This document shows positions 53,796 to 63,275 of a stretch of 64,000 nt of DNA, in pieces. The stretch is taken from NCBI RefSeq assembly GCF_030811835.1, contig NZ_JAUSRO010000014.1:1-64000 (forward strand), given 5' to 3'. The position numbers and the translations under genes were made by a program. The stretch is from Variovorax ginsengisoli (GTDB lineage Bacteria > Pseudomonadota > Gammaproteobacteria > Burkholderiales > Burkholderiaceae_C). Every line of letters starts with the position of its first letter. Positions within the stretch are counted from its first letter, which is position 1. Below the pieces are notes generated by a model. That model was not told where the DNA came from. It saw nothing but the letters and a program-made list of their open reading frames with translations, and ran no database searches.

Positions 53796-54877
53796 CGGTC
53801 GGCCTTTCGCGGATCGAGCGCATCGCGCAACGCGTCGCCCATGAAGGTGAGAAGCATCAGCGTGACCACCAGCACGCCGAAGGTCGACAGCGAAATCCAC
53901 CAGGCGTCGATGTTCGCCTTGCCCTGACTCAGCAGTTCACCCAACGAGGGTGTGCCGGGCGGCACGCCCAGGCCAAGGAAATCCAGGGAGGTCAACGCCA
54001 GGATGGCTGCACTCATGCGAAACGGCAGGAAGGTAACGACCGGCGTCATGCTGTTGGGCAGGATGTGGCGCCACATGATCTGCAGGTTGCCCACGCCCAG
54101 CGCGCGCGCAGCCCGCACGTAGTCCATCTGCCGGTTGCGCAGGAACTCAGCGCGCACATAGTCCGAAAGCCCCATCCAGCCGAACAGCGACAGCAGGATG
54201 AGCAGCAGCGACACGCTGGGCGCGAAAATGGCACTGAAAATGATCAGCAGATACAGCTCCGGCATGGAGCCCCAGATCTCGATGAAGCGCTGGAAGGCCA
54301 GGTCGGTCTTGCCCGCGAAATAGCCTTGAACGGCCCCCGCTGCAATGCCGAGCACCGTGCCGATGGCGGTCAGTGCGAGGCCGAAGAGCACGCTGACGCG
54401 GAAGCCATAAATGAGCTGGGCCAGCAGATCACGCCCCCGGTCGTCGGTGCCCAGCCAGTTGTCGCGCGTCGGCGCGGCCGGGCTTGGCGCCTTGGCGAAG
54501 TAGTTGAGCGTCTTGGGGCCGTAGGGGTTGGGCGCATAGACGGCCCAGTTGCCACCCTTCGTGATGCGGTCGCGGATGAACGGGTCGAGGTAGTCGGCGG
54601 GGGTCTCGAAGTCGCCGCCGAAGGTTTTCTCGGAATAATCACGCAGCACCGGGAAGTAGGTCGTTCCCTCGTAGCGCACGACGAGCGGTTTGTCGGTAGA
54701 CAACACCTCGGCGAGCAGGCTCATGACGACCAGCACCGTGAAGATCACGAGGCTCCAGAAGCCCAGCCGGTTGTGCTTGAAGCGCAGCCAGGCGCGACGC
54801 CCCGGCGACACATGCGCTGTGGTGGATACGGGCGATGCGGGGCGCACCTCGGCATCGGCGAGTGCCGCGACGAGCAC
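53792..54877 (-). CDS. yejE: Peptide ABC transporter permease YejE
   Basis: About 361 aa; inner-membrane permease. FKHNRLGFWSLVIFTVLVVMSLLAEVLS is the first helix, a periplasmic segment with VVRYEGTTYFPVL and DNWLGTDDRGRDLLAQLIYGFRVS follows, and the EAA-like loop is ALGVGNLQIMWRHILPN. Start uncertain: GTG 54877 avoids overlap; GTG 54901 or ATG 54919 would overlap yejB by 17 or 35 bases. Confidence 0.92.
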   Translation of the reverse strand: MLVAALADAEVRPASPVSTTAHVSPGRRAWLRFKHNRLGFWSLVIFTVLVVMSLLAEVLSTDKPLVVRYEGTTYFPVLRDYSEKTFGGDFETPADYLDPFIRDRITKGGNWAVYAPNPYGPKTLNYFAKAPSPAAPTRDNWLGTDDRGRDLLAQLIYGFRVSVLFGLALTAIGTVLGIAAGAVQGYFAGKTDLAFQRFIEIWGSMPELYLLIIFSAIFAPSVSLLLILLSLFGWMGLSDYVRAEFLRNRQMDYVRAARALGVGNLQIMWRHILPNSMTPVVTFLPFRMSAAILALTSLDFLGLGVPPGTPSLGELLSQGKANIDAWWISLSTFGVLVVTLMLLTFMGDALRDALDPRKADR

Positions 54878-54884
54878 GGTGGTC

Positions 54885-55925
54885 TCAGTCGAATTTGACA
54901 CGCGGGTCCACCCAGACATAACAAAGATCGGAAATCAGCTTGGTAAACAGACCGATCAGCGTGAAGAAATAGAGCGTACCCAAGACGACCGGGTAGTCGC
55001 GCCGGATCACGCTCTCGTATCCCAACAAGCCCAGCCCGTCGAGCGAGAACAGCGTCTCGATCAGTAGCGAGCCCGCGAAGAACGCGCCGATGAAGGCCGA
55101 GGGCAAGCCCGTGATGATCGGAATCAGGGCATTGCGGAACACGTGCTTCCACAACACCTGCCGCTCACCGAGACCCTTGGCACGCGCGGTCAGCACGTAC
55201 TGCTTGCGAATCTCCTCGAGGAAAGCGTTCTTGGTCAACATGGCCGTCACCGCGAAGCTGCCCAGCACCATGGCCGTAACGGGCAGTGTGATGTGCCAAA
55301 GGTAGTCGACGATGCGCGCCCCCCAGCTCAGATCGTCCCAATTCGACGACGTGATGCCACGTAACGGGAACCACTGCAGTTGCCCGCCGAAGACCACGAG
55401 CAATGCCACGCCCAGAACGAAGCCCGGTATGGCGTAGCCCACCAGCACGAACAGCGTACTGATGAGATCGAAGCGCGAGCCCGCGCGCACCGCCTTCGCA
55501 ATCCCCAACGGAATGGCCACGCCGTAGCTGATGAAGAAAGTCCACAGCCCGAGGCTGATCGAGACAGGCAGCTTCTCGCGGATCAGCGTCCACACATCCT
55601 TGTTTTGAAAGAAGCTGCGGCCGAGGTCGAAGCGCGCAAACTGGCCCAGCATGCTGAAGAAGCGCTCATGTGCGGGTTTGTCGAAGCCATAGAGCGCTTT
55701 GATCTGCTCGAGCTTCTTCGGATCGACGCCCTGATTACCACGATAGCTGCCGCCACCCGACTCGAAGCCGCCAGAGCCACCACGCCCCGCAGCCGCCTTG
55801 GCCTCTGCGAGGTATTGCTCGACCGGCCCCCCGGGCACGAACTGGACCACGACGAAGGTCAGCAGCAGCACACCGAACAAGGTCGGAATGAACAGCAGCA
55901 GTCGTTTGACGATATAGGCAAGCAC
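54885..55925 (-). CDS. yejB: Peptide ABC transporter permease YejB
   Basis: A 346-aa inner-membrane permease of the DppB/OppB type: LLLFIPTLFGVLLLTFVVVQFVPGGPVEQYL at the N-terminus, a Gly-rich insertion (about 45-65), and the EAA loop AKGLGERQVLWKHVFRNALIPI. It pairs with YejE. Family knowledge: Yej systems import peptides, including microcin C-like compounds, and can affect peptide resistance. Confidence 0.95.
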   Translation of the reverse strand: MLAYIVKRLLLFIPTLFGVLLLTFVVVQFVPGGPVEQYLAEAKAAAGRGGSGGFESGGGSYRGNQGVDPKKLEQIKALYGFDKPAHERFFSMLGQFARFDLGRSFFQNKDVWTLIREKLPVSISLGLWTFFISYGVAIPLGIAKAVRAGSRFDLISTLFVLVGYAIPGFVLGVALLVVFGGQLQWFPLRGITSSNWDDLSWGARIVDYLWHITLPVTAMVLGSFAVTAMLTKNAFLEEIRKQYVLTARAKGLGERQVLWKHVFRNALIPIITGLPSAFIGAFFAGSLLIETLFSLDGLGLLGYESVIRRDYPVVLGTLYFFTLIGLFTKLISDLCYVWVDPRVKFD

Positions 55926-55938
55926 GGTGCGCGTCCTT

Positions 55939-57756
55939 CTAGGGCTTGGGCGGCGCCTTGGCCCACCAGATGTTCATGACCCAGTCTTCCGCGCCGGCAT
56001 ACGGCGGCATCGGTGCCTTGAAGCCGAGTCGCCAACCGTTGTAGACCAACCGGTAGCTCGACAGCGTCCATTGAGGGATCAGGTAGTGGCTGTGCATGAT
56101 CACCCGGTCGAGCGCGCGGCAGGCCGGCAGCAGATCTGCCTTGGTGTCAGCTTCGACGATTTTCTTGAGCAGCGCATCAACCGCCGGGGTCGACACGCCC
56201 ATGTAGTTGCCCGAACTCTCGGTCTTGGCCGCCTTGCTGCCGAATATCTCGAGCAGCGACTGGCCCGGGTTGTTGGTACCCGGAAAGTTGATGGTGGTGA
56301 TGTCGAACTGGAAGCGGTCCAGCCGCTCTTGGTAGAGCGCGAAATCCACGCTCACGAAGTTCAGCGTAATACCCAATTTCTCGAGGGCGCGCACCCACGG
56401 CGTCACGGTGCGTGCGCCGCCCTCCTTGCTGTCGAGGTACTCGAGCACCATGGGCTGGTTCTTCGCATTGCGCAGAGCGCCATCCCGGTATTCCCAGCCG
56501 GCCTGCTTGAGCAGGTCGCGCGCTTGGCGCAGGTTGTCGCGCAACGAATGGCCATTACCCTCGGTCACGGGCGGCTGGTACATCGGACCCAAGGCCGCGT
56601 CCGGTATCTTGCCGCGCAACGGGTCGAGCAGCTTTTTCTCGTCGGCCGAAGGCAGCCCTTCGGCGGCACAGTCGGTGTTGCCGAACAGGTCCCGCACGCG
56701 CGGATAGCCGCCATAAAACATCTGCCGGTTCATCCACTCGTAGTCGAGCGCCAGGCCCAACGCCTCGCGCACGCGCGGATCAGAGAGCTTGTCGCGTCGG
56801 CTGTTGAGCACGTAGCTCTGAAAACCCGCGGGCTTCTTGTGTGGAAACTCGCGCTTGATCAGCTCACCGCTGTCGAAGCGCTTGCCATTCACTCGACGCG
56901 CCCAGTCGCCCGCCGAGTAGAAGCTCATGATGTCGAACTCGCCCGCCTTCAGCGCCTCGAGTCGCGCTGTGTTGTCCTTGTAGATCTTGACGGTGATGCG
57001 GTCGAAGTTATGCGAGCCGGCATTCACCGCCAGATCGCGTCCCCAGTAGTTGGGGTCGCGCACATAGGTGATGTCGCGGCCGAACACGACGGGCCCGATC
57101 TTGTACGCCCCGCTGCCAATCGGTATGTCCATCACCACCTGGTCGAAAGGCTTGGCCTTGCCGTTCTCCACGCCCCACGCACGGCTGAAGACAGGCAGGC
57201 CGCCCACCGTCAACGGCAGCTCGCGGTTCGGTGTCTTGAAACGGAAGCGCACGGTGCGCGCGTCGATCACATCACAGCCGTCCACCTCCTGGAGCAGCGT
57301 CTTGTAGCCCGGCGAGGCGTAAGGGCCGATCAGCGTGTCGTAGCTGTGCTTCACATCGGCGGCCTCCACCGGCATGCCATTGTGGAAGCGCGCCTCGGGC
57401 CGGAGTTTGAAAGTGACGCTCAGGCGGTCGGGCGCGACAGCGACGTCTTCGGCCAGCAGGCCATAGCCTGAGCCTGTTTCGTCCATCGACCCGGCCAGCA
57501 GCGACTCGAACAGCATGCTGTCGAGGTATGCAGGGGGCGCTCCCTTGATGGTGAAGGGGTTGTACTTGTCGAACGTGGAGTAGCGCTGGTTGCTCACCAG
57601 CCGCAGTTCGCCGCCCTTGGGCGCGTCGACATTTACGTAATCGAAAGCCTTGAAGCCCGGGGGGTACTTCAGATCGTCCCAAAGTGCGTAACCGTGCGCG
57701 GCCCATGAGGGAGCCGCCGACAGAGCCAACACAACCGAAAGCAGACAACCTCGCAT
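55939..57756 (-). CDS. yejA: Peptide ABC transporter substrate-binding protein YejA
   Basis: A 605-aa periplasmic binding protein: signal peptide MRGCLLSVVLALSAAPSWA, then the family-5 pattern (VDAPKGGELRLV, RYSTFDKYNPFTIKG, RFHNGMPVEAADVKHSYDTL, LIPQWTLSSYRLVYNGWRLGFKAP). It captures peptides for YejBEF. ATG 57756 starts the signal peptide; longer frames overlap the divergent fabI gene. Only 37 bases separate the two starts. Confidence 0.94.
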   Translation of the reverse strand: MRGCLLSVVLALSAAPSWAAHGYALWDDLKYPPGFKAFDYVNVDAPKGGELRLVSNQRYSTFDKYNPFTIKGAPPAYLDSMLFESLLAGSMDETGSGYGLLAEDVAVAPDRLSVTFKLRPEARFHNGMPVEAADVKHSYDTLIGPYASPGYKTLLQEVDGCDVIDARTVRFRFKTPNRELPLTVGGLPVFSRAWGVENGKAKPFDQVVMDIPIGSGAYKIGPVVFGRDITYVRDPNYWGRDLAVNAGSHNFDRITVKIYKDNTARLEALKAGEFDIMSFYSAGDWARRVNGKRFDSGELIKREFPHKKPAGFQSYVLNSRRDKLSDPRVREALGLALDYEWMNRQMFYGGYPRVRDLFGNTDCAAEGLPSADEKKLLDPLRGKIPDAALGPMYQPPVTEGNGHSLRDNLRQARDLLKQAGWEYRDGALRNAKNQPMVLEYLDSKEGGARTVTPWVRALEKLGITLNFVSVDFALYQERLDRFQFDITTINFPGTNNPGQSLLEIFGSKAAKTESSGNYMGVSTPAVDALLKKIVEADTKADLLPACRALDRVIMHSHYLIPQWTLSSYRLVYNGWRLGFKAPMPPYAGAEDWVMNIWWAKAPPKP

Positions 57757-57793
57757 GCGAGAATTGTGCCCAAGATTTTCACGAGGCAACTTC

Positions 57794-58576
57794 ATGGGCT
57801 TTCTTTCCGGCAAAAAACTGTTGATCACCGGCGTGTTGAGCAATCGCTCGATCGCCTATGGCATCGCCAAGGCTTGCCACGAGCAAGGCGCCGAGCTCGC
57901 CTTCAGCTACGTGGGTGACCGATTCAAGGACCGTATCACCGAATTCGCTGCCGACTTCGATTCCAAGCTCATTTTTGATTGCGACGTGGGCGACGACGCG
58001 CAGATCGACAAGCTCTTCGCGGACCTGGCTCAGGTTTGGCCCAAGTTCGACGGCTTCGTGCACAGCATCGGCTTCGCCACGCGCGAAGCGATCTCGGGGG
58101 ACTTCCTCGAAGGGTTGTCGCGAGAAGGTTTCAAGATCGCGCACGACATCAGCGCCTACAGCTTTCCGGCGATGGCCAAGGCGGCACTGCCCTACCTCAA
58201 CGACAAGGCCGCGCTGCTGACGCTGACCTACCTGGGCGCCGAACGCGCGCTGCCCAACTACAACACCATGGGCCTGGCCAAGGCGTCGCTGGAAGCCTCG
58301 GTGCGCTACACCGCGGCGTCGCTCGGGCCGAAGGGCATGCGCGTCAACGGCATCAGCGCCGGCCCGATCAAGACGCTGGCGGCCAGCGGCATCAAGGGCT
58401 TCAGCAAGATGCTGGGCGCCGTGGCCGAGGCATCGCCGATCCGCCGCAACGTGACGATCGAGGAAGTCGGCAACGTCGCGGCCTTTCTGTTGAGCGACCT
58501 CGCCAGCGGCGTGACCGCCGAGATCACCTACGTCGACGGCGGCTTCAGCAACGTCGTGGGCGGCATGGCCGAGTAA
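57794..58576 (+). CDS. fabI: Enoyl-ACP reductase (NADH) FabI
   Basis: A 260-aa fatty-acid synthesis enzyme reducing trans-2-enoyl-ACP. GFLSGKKLLITGVLSNRSIAYGIA is the FabI N-terminus, and Tyr146, Tyr156 and Lys163 of the active site are in place (LTYLGAERALPNYNTMGLAK). It is the triclosan-type FabI. GAGG precedes ATG 57794. Divergent from yejA. Confidence 0.97.
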   Translation: MGFLSGKKLLITGVLSNRSIAYGIAKACHEQGAELAFSYVGDRFKDRITEFAADFDSKLIFDCDVGDDAQIDKLFADLAQVWPKFDGFVHSIGFATREAISGDFLEGLSREGFKIAHDISAYSFPAMAKAALPYLNDKAALLTLTYLGAERALPNYNTMGLAKASLEASVRYTAASLGPKGMRVNGISAGPIKTLAASGIKGFSKMLGAVAEASPIRRNVTIEEVGNVAAFLLSDLASGVTAEITYVDGGFSNVVGGMAE

Positions 58577-58629
58577 CTTTCGATCCACCACGGGCTGTGC
58601 GTCGTGCGCCGGCCCGTTGCCACGTGCGT

Positions 58630-59472
58630 ATGCTGAATCGACGTCTTCTTCTCGCAGGCCTGCTGGCTGCCGTGACGGTGCCCGCATGGGCCGCACGGCC
58701 TGCGCTGATGCTCGCCGACGTCTACAAGGAAGGCGTGCCGCTCGCCGACTACTGGGTCAGCGAAAAATACGACGGTGTACGCGGCTACTGGGACGGACAG
58801 CGGCTGTGGACGCGCGGCGGAGAACCCGTGACGGCTCCGGCCTGGTTCACCGAATCCTTGCCCCGCACGCCGATGGACGGCGAACTGTGGGCCGGCCGCG
58901 GCCGCTTCGCGCATGCCATGTCCACGGTGCGCAGCCAGACCGCCGGCGATGCCGCATGGCGCGAAATGCGCTTCATGGTCTTCGACCTGCCCGCAAAGCC
59001 CGGTGACTTCACGACGCGCCTGGCCGCCCTGCAGCGGTTGCTGCCGTTGACTGCCGCGCCGTGGATCGTTGCCGTGCCGCAGCAGCGTGCCACCACGCAT
59101 GCGGCACTCCAGGCGCTCATGGAAAAGACCGTGAAGATGGGGGGCGAAGGGCTGATGCTGCACCGTGGCACTTCGCTCTACCGCGCGGAACGCACGGCCG
59201 ACCTGCTGAAGCTCAAGCCCCATGACGATGCGGAGGCGCGCGTCATCGCGCATGTGCCCGGCAAAGGCCGCCATGCCGGGCGCATGGGTGCGCTCTGGGT
59301 CGAGATGCCCGACGGCCAGCGCTTCAAGCTGGGCAGCGGGTTCACCGATACCGAACGCGCCGCACCGCCCCCGGTGGGCAGCTGGGTGACCTATCGGTAC
59401 AACGGAACAAACCCGGGCGGGCTGCCCCGATTCGCTCGCTTCCTTCGGGTGCGCGAGGACATGCCCTCTTGA
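58630..59472 (+). CDS. Secreted ATP-dependent DNA ligase (LigE-type)
   Basis: A 280-aa minimal ATP-dependent ligase with an N-terminal signal peptide (LLLAGLLAAVTVPAWA). Nucleotidyltransferase motif I is SEKYDGVRG (Lys46 expected to be adenylated), motif III is around MRFMVFDLPA, motif IV is GGEGLMLHR and motif V is LLKLKPHDD. A C-terminal OB domain follows (GALWVEMPDGQRFKLGSGFTD). Periplasmic relatives occur in Neisseria and Haemophilus, where a DNA-repair or uptake role has been proposed. It is 54 bases after fabI in the same direction. Confidence 0.85.
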   Translation: MLNRRLLLAGLLAAVTVPAWAARPALMLADVYKEGVPLADYWVSEKYDGVRGYWDGQRLWTRGGEPVTAPAWFTESLPRTPMDGELWAGRGRFAHAMSTVRSQTAGDAAWREMRFMVFDLPAKPGDFTTRLAALQRLLPLTAAPWIVAVPQQRATTHAALQALMEKTVKMGGEGLMLHRGTSLYRAERTADLLKLKPHDDAEARVIAHVPGKGRHAGRMGALWVEMPDGQRFKLGSGFTDTERAAPPPVGSWVTYRYNGTNPGGLPRFARFLRVREDMPS

Positions 59473-59506
59473 GATAGCCCTGAGGCCCCGTATTCCGCGG
59501 GGACGT

Positions 59507-60322
59507 TCAGGGCACCTCGCCGTTCGCGAGCCGTGCTTCGATGGCGTCGATCACCGGCAGCAGGTCGGCCACGCTGTCGATCACATAGTGCGCGCCCGAC
59601 GCCAGCAGCTTTTCGGTGGCCGCCTGGCGCAGCGCGTCTTGCCGCTCGGTGCTCAGCGCCTGCCACTGCGCCAGCGGCAGCCCGACCGCATTGCCACTCA
59701 CGGCGAGGCCCACGGTCCAGGTGCCGGCATGAAGGCCTTCCTCGATGCCGACGCCGGTGTCGTCGACCTTCACCACGCCCGAGGGGGGCCACACGCCCAG
59801 GTCAGCGAAGGTGCGGTACATCATGAGCGGCGAAGGCCGGCCGGCGGCGAGGTCGCCCGCACACACCAAGTTGTCCGGCACGTAGCCACCGGCGGCCGCA
59901 ATCGGCGTGACGATGTCCATGATCGGCCGGTTATAGCCGGTGGTGGAGCCAATCTTCAAGCCCCGCGCGCGCAGCGCATCGACGACCTGCACCGCCCCCG
60001 GGATGAACGCCGCGAAGTCGGCCACCACGGCCGCATTCATGGGCGTGAAGACCTCGTAGAGATGGTCGACGTCAGCCGATGTCAAGGGTTTGCCGTAGCG
60101 CTGCTGCCACTGTGCCGCGATGCGCGGCAACTGTCCCAGCGCGTGGATGTGGTCCCACTTGGCCATGCCCATGGGGCCCCGCGCTTCGTCGATGGTCAGC
60201 GCGATGCCGAACTTCTCGAACAGCCGGACGAAGGCCCCCATGGGCGCGCAGGATCCGAAATCGAGGATGGTGCCTGCCCAGTCGAAGACGACGGCGCTCA
60301 GGCGGGATGCGGAAGGAGTCAT
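59507..60322 (-). CDS. phnX: Phosphonoacetaldehyde hydrolase (phosphonatase)
   Basis: About 271 aa, HAD superfamily: cleaves the C-P bond of phosphonoacetaldehyde to acetaldehyde and phosphate. Nucleophile Asp14 in VVFDWAGTILDFGS, and the Schiff-base Lys55 in GPMGMAKWDHIHAL, the hallmark that separates PhnX from other HAD enzymes. VDDTGVGIEEGLHAGTWTVGL is also typical. ATG 60322 was chosen; a GTG at 60361 overlapping the upstream stop (GTGA) is a real alternative. Confidence 0.93.
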   Translation of the reverse strand: MTPSASRLSAVVFDWAGTILDFGSCAPMGAFVRLFEKFGIALTIDEARGPMGMAKWDHIHALGQLPRIAAQWQQRYGKPLTSADVDHLYEVFTPMNAAVVADFAAFIPGAVQVVDALRARGLKIGSTTGYNRPIMDIVTPIAAAGGYVPDNLVCAGDLAAGRPSPLMMYRTFADLGVWPPSGVVKVDDTGVGIEEGLHAGTWTVGLAVSGNAVGLPLAQWQALSTERQDALRQAATEKLLASGAHYVIDSVADLLPVIDAIEARLANGEVP

Positions 60323-60357
60323 GGAAGAGATCTCTTGGCTGTCGATGTCGTCGACGC

Positions 60358-61476
60358 TCACCAGGCGTCGAACACTTCTTCGGCGATGCCGAACGCGGTG
60401 CTCGCGCCGGTGCCACTGGTGACGATCACCAGGCGCGTGGCTTCATCGGGCTGGTCGATCAGGCAATCGGTGGTGGCCGACGAAACGTAGGTGCCGACCC
60501 AGCGTTCGGTCACGCGTGACCGAGGTAGCTTGAGCGCGCGATCCAGGTGCGCCAGGATGAGTTCATCCACGCGCTGGTCGGCAAAGGGCTCCAGCACCGG
60601 CCCGTAGTGGTGCGAATCGCCCACCACCAGTGAACCATCGGCGCTCTGCACCACGATGAGGTGAATTCCGTGCGCCAGGGACTCGGCTTCCTCCTGCTGC
60701 AACTGCGCCAGCAGCGCCGCCGCCTCGGGCAACTTGCTGTAGCCGTGGTATCGCACGAGACTCAGGTCGGCCATCACCGCGCCGGGCAAGCGAAAGCCTG
60801 GCGGAGGCTGCACGCGCAGCATATGCAACTGGCACAACTGCAACCGGTGCGGCGCAAGCCGGTCGGCGAACATGCCGTGCAGGTCGGTGTGGGTGCAGAC
60901 GACCACCCGTTCGGCGTGCAGCGTCGCGCGCGCCGTGCGCACCGCCGGTGCAGCCACGTGCAGCACCGCTTCGCCGAATCGGAACACCACACCCATGGCA
61001 TCGGCCAGCCATTGGGCGAGCGCCCCGATGGCCGTGCGTGACTCGACCCGCATCTCGTGCGGGCTGTAGAGCACGCCTTGCGCACCGTCGAGCTGCAGCG
61101 TGGGCGCGCGGCGTGCGGCCTCTGCCGGCTCCAGCAATTCACAGCCTTCGGCCATCGGCGTTGCCATGAAGGCCTCGAGCACATCCAGCGCCTTGGGCCG
61201 CGATGCCGTGAGCCAGAGGCCCTGGTGCAGCGTCGCGATGCCCGCCTGTGGCGCGACGTCGCCCCAGATTTCGCGGGCTCGCCGCGCGCGCCGCCAGGTG
61301 TCGCCAGCACCCTGCCCCGTGACGGTGATGAAGCCGAAGTTGCGGATGGATGCACCGACGCAGGCCGCGTCGCGCTCGATCACGCAGACCTTCAGGCCGC
61401 GACGCGCGGCGGTGTACGCATGCGCAAGGCCGACGATGCCGGCACCAACGACGATGACATCGAAATTCTGGGTCAT
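60358..61476 (-). CDS. FAD-dependent oxidoreductase of phosphonate catabolism (TIGR03364-like)
   Basis: A 372-aa DAO-family flavoprotein: FAD loop VVGAGIVGLAHAYTAARRGLKVCVIERD, SIRNFGFITVTGQ, and a C-terminal GTGASTAFGIAEEV. Homologues occur with PhnX and aminoethylphosphonate transporters. Expected reaction, inferred from family and place: oxidation of aminoethylphosphonate or an N-substituted form to phosphonoacetaldehyde, feeding PhnX. No PhnW aminotransferase gene is visible in the window. ATG 61476 at MTQNFDVIVVG. Confidence 0.85.
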   Translation of the reverse strand: MTQNFDVIVVGAGIVGLAHAYTAARRGLKVCVIERDAACVGASIRNFGFITVTGQGAGDTWRRARRAREIWGDVAPQAGIATLHQGLWLTASRPKALDVLEAFMATPMAEGCELLEPAEAARRAPTLQLDGAQGVLYSPHEMRVESRTAIGALAQWLADAMGVVFRFGEAVLHVAAPAVRTARATLHAERVVVCTHTDLHGMFADRLAPHRLQLCQLHMLRVQPPPGFRLPGAVMADLSLVRYHGYSKLPEAAALLAQLQQEEAESLAHGIHLIVVQSADGSLVVGDSHHYGPVLEPFADQRVDELILAHLDRALKLPRSRVTERWVGTYVSSATTDCLIDQPDEATRLVIVTSGTGASTAFGIAEEVFDAW

Positions 61477-61525
61477 GGATTCAGGGTTTGAGGAAATGGG
61501 TACATCGCGACAGACAGGCAGGAAC

Positions 61526-63268
61526 TCAGCGCGCCGGCGCACGCCATCGTTGCGTGCGCCGCTCGACCAGCCGGCCGAGCGCCATATAGAGCAGGATGAC
61601 GAGCGTCGACGTGGCCGCGATCAGCACGGCCATCGCCGCAGCCGGACCGCTGTCGCCGGCTTCGTCGAGGTTCAGGATCGCAACTGCAGCCACCTTGGTG
61701 TCGGGCGAGTAGAGGAAGACGACCGCCGAGATGGTGGTCATCGCATTGATGAAGAAGTAGCGCGACACATCCAGCAGGGTCGGCAGGCAGATCGGCAACG
61801 TGACGCGCCAGAAGGTCTTGTAGAAGGGCACCTTGAGCGACGCCGACACCGCCTCGAATTCGGGGTCGATCGACTTCAGCGCAGTGACCATCGTCAGATG
61901 GCCGGTCGTGTAGAAATGGACGATGGTGCACAACACCAGCAGCGCCGTCGACTGGTAGAGAAAGTTCAGCGGGTTCGACGGTGCGTTGAAGAAGAAGATG
62001 TAGCCCAGGCCGAGCACGAGGCCCGGCACGGCCATCGGCAGCATCGCCATCAGGCGGATCACGGGACGCACCCCATCCAGGCCGCGGGTCTTCTCCAGAA
62101 GGTAGGCGCCAATGAAAACGACGACCGTGCCGAAGACAGCCGTGCAGGCTGCCAACTTCAGGCTGTTGAGCATGGCGTCACCGAGTTCGGCATCCACCAG
62201 TCCCGCCACGTAGTGCACGAAGCTGGGCTTCAGGTTGTAAGGCCACAGCGTCGCGAAGGAGGCGAACACCGCCATGGCGAACATGGCGAGCATCAGCGCC
62301 GCAATGAGCAGGCAATACAGCGTCATCGCCAGGTCGAAGCCGCGTGCGGGCCGCGGCACGAGGGCGACGGCACGGGCGCTGAGCGTGGCGGTCTGCTTGC
62401 GCTGGACCAGGTAGTCGATCGCAAAAGTGAAAGCCGCCGGCGTAAGCAGCAACAACGCCACCACCGCCCCGCGCTGGAAGTCCTGCTGACCGATCACGAG
62501 CTTGAACACATCGGTGGCCAGCACGTTGAAGTTGCCACCGACCACCTTGGGCACGCCGAAGTCGGTGATGACGAGGGTGAAGGTGACCAGCGCGGCCGAA
62601 ATGAGTCCGTACTTTGCGCCCGGCAGCGTGATGGTGAAGAACTTGCGCAGGGTGCGGGTGCCCATCGCATCGGCGGCTTCGTAGAGCCTCGCATCAGCCA
62701 GAGTGAGCGCGGTGACGATGATCATGAGGGCGTGTGGAAATGCGGCGAAGCATTCCGCCAACACGATCCCCGAGGGTCCGTAGATGCTGTCGAAGCCCAA
62801 CGCCAGCCAGAACGACTTGGCAACGCCCTGGTTGCCGAACCAGTAGATCAGCGAGATGGCCGACAGCAGCGAAGGCGCCAGCAGCGGAATCAGCGTGATC
62901 GTACGGAACAGGCCCTTGCACGGCATGCAACTGCGCGTGAGCGCGTACGCGAAAGTGAACGCCAGTGGCACCACGACGGCAGTGACCAGCAGCGACACCC
63001 ACACGCTATGCCAGAGGCTCTGCAGCAATGCCGGCGATGCCAGGTAGGCCGCGAAGGCGCCGAGGCCGCTCGCAGTGCCGTCGGCGCCGTCGAGCGCCTT
63101 CGACAGGATCAGCCACAGCGGCAGCACCAGGCCAACGAACAGCAGCGCCGCCACACCCAGCAGGCCCAGGTGTGCGAAGCGGTCGCTCCAGTGGATGCGC
63201 TGCTTGAGCGCGGGCACTAGCAGGGTTGCGGGCATGGGCAGTGGGGGTGAAACTTCGAGACCTGACAT
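61526..63268 (-). CDS. Putative 2-aminoethylphosphonate ABC transporter permease (two fused halves)
   Basis: A 580-aa inner-membrane permease with two binding-protein-dependent transport domains in one chain. First EAA-like loop: ADAMGTRTLRKFFTITLPG; second: SASLKVPFYKTFWRVTLPICLP. Such fused iron/phosphonate-type permeases (PhnU2-like) accompany PhnX and the FAD enzyme. Start ATG 63268 is 8 bases after the ATPase stop; an ATG at 63235 is possible. Confidence 0.87.
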   Translation of the reverse strand: MSGLEVSPPLPMPATLLVPALKQRIHWSDRFAHLGLLGVAALLFVGLVLPLWLILSKALDGADGTASGLGAFAAYLASPALLQSLWHSVWVSLLVTAVVVPLAFTFAYALTRSCMPCKGLFRTITLIPLLAPSLLSAISLIYWFGNQGVAKSFWLALGFDSIYGPSGIVLAECFAAFPHALMIIVTALTLADARLYEAADAMGTRTLRKFFTITLPGAKYGLISAALVTFTLVITDFGVPKVVGGNFNVLATDVFKLVIGQQDFQRGAVVALLLLTPAAFTFAIDYLVQRKQTATLSARAVALVPRPARGFDLAMTLYCLLIAALMLAMFAMAVFASFATLWPYNLKPSFVHYVAGLVDAELGDAMLNSLKLAACTAVFGTVVVFIGAYLLEKTRGLDGVRPVIRLMAMLPMAVPGLVLGLGYIFFFNAPSNPLNFLYQSTALLVLCTIVHFYTTGHLTMVTALKSIDPEFEAVSASLKVPFYKTFWRVTLPICLPTLLDVSRYFFINAMTTISAVVFLYSPDTKVAAVAILNLDEAGDSGPAAAMAVLIAATSTLVILLYMALGRLVERRTQRWRAPAR

Positions 63269-63275
63269 GGATCGC

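Noticed and set aside
61100..63220. A 706-codon plus-strand open frame opposite the phosphonate permease
   Set aside because: Composition is Arg/Gln/His-rich with no hydrophobic pattern or domain; the minus-strand permease is clear.
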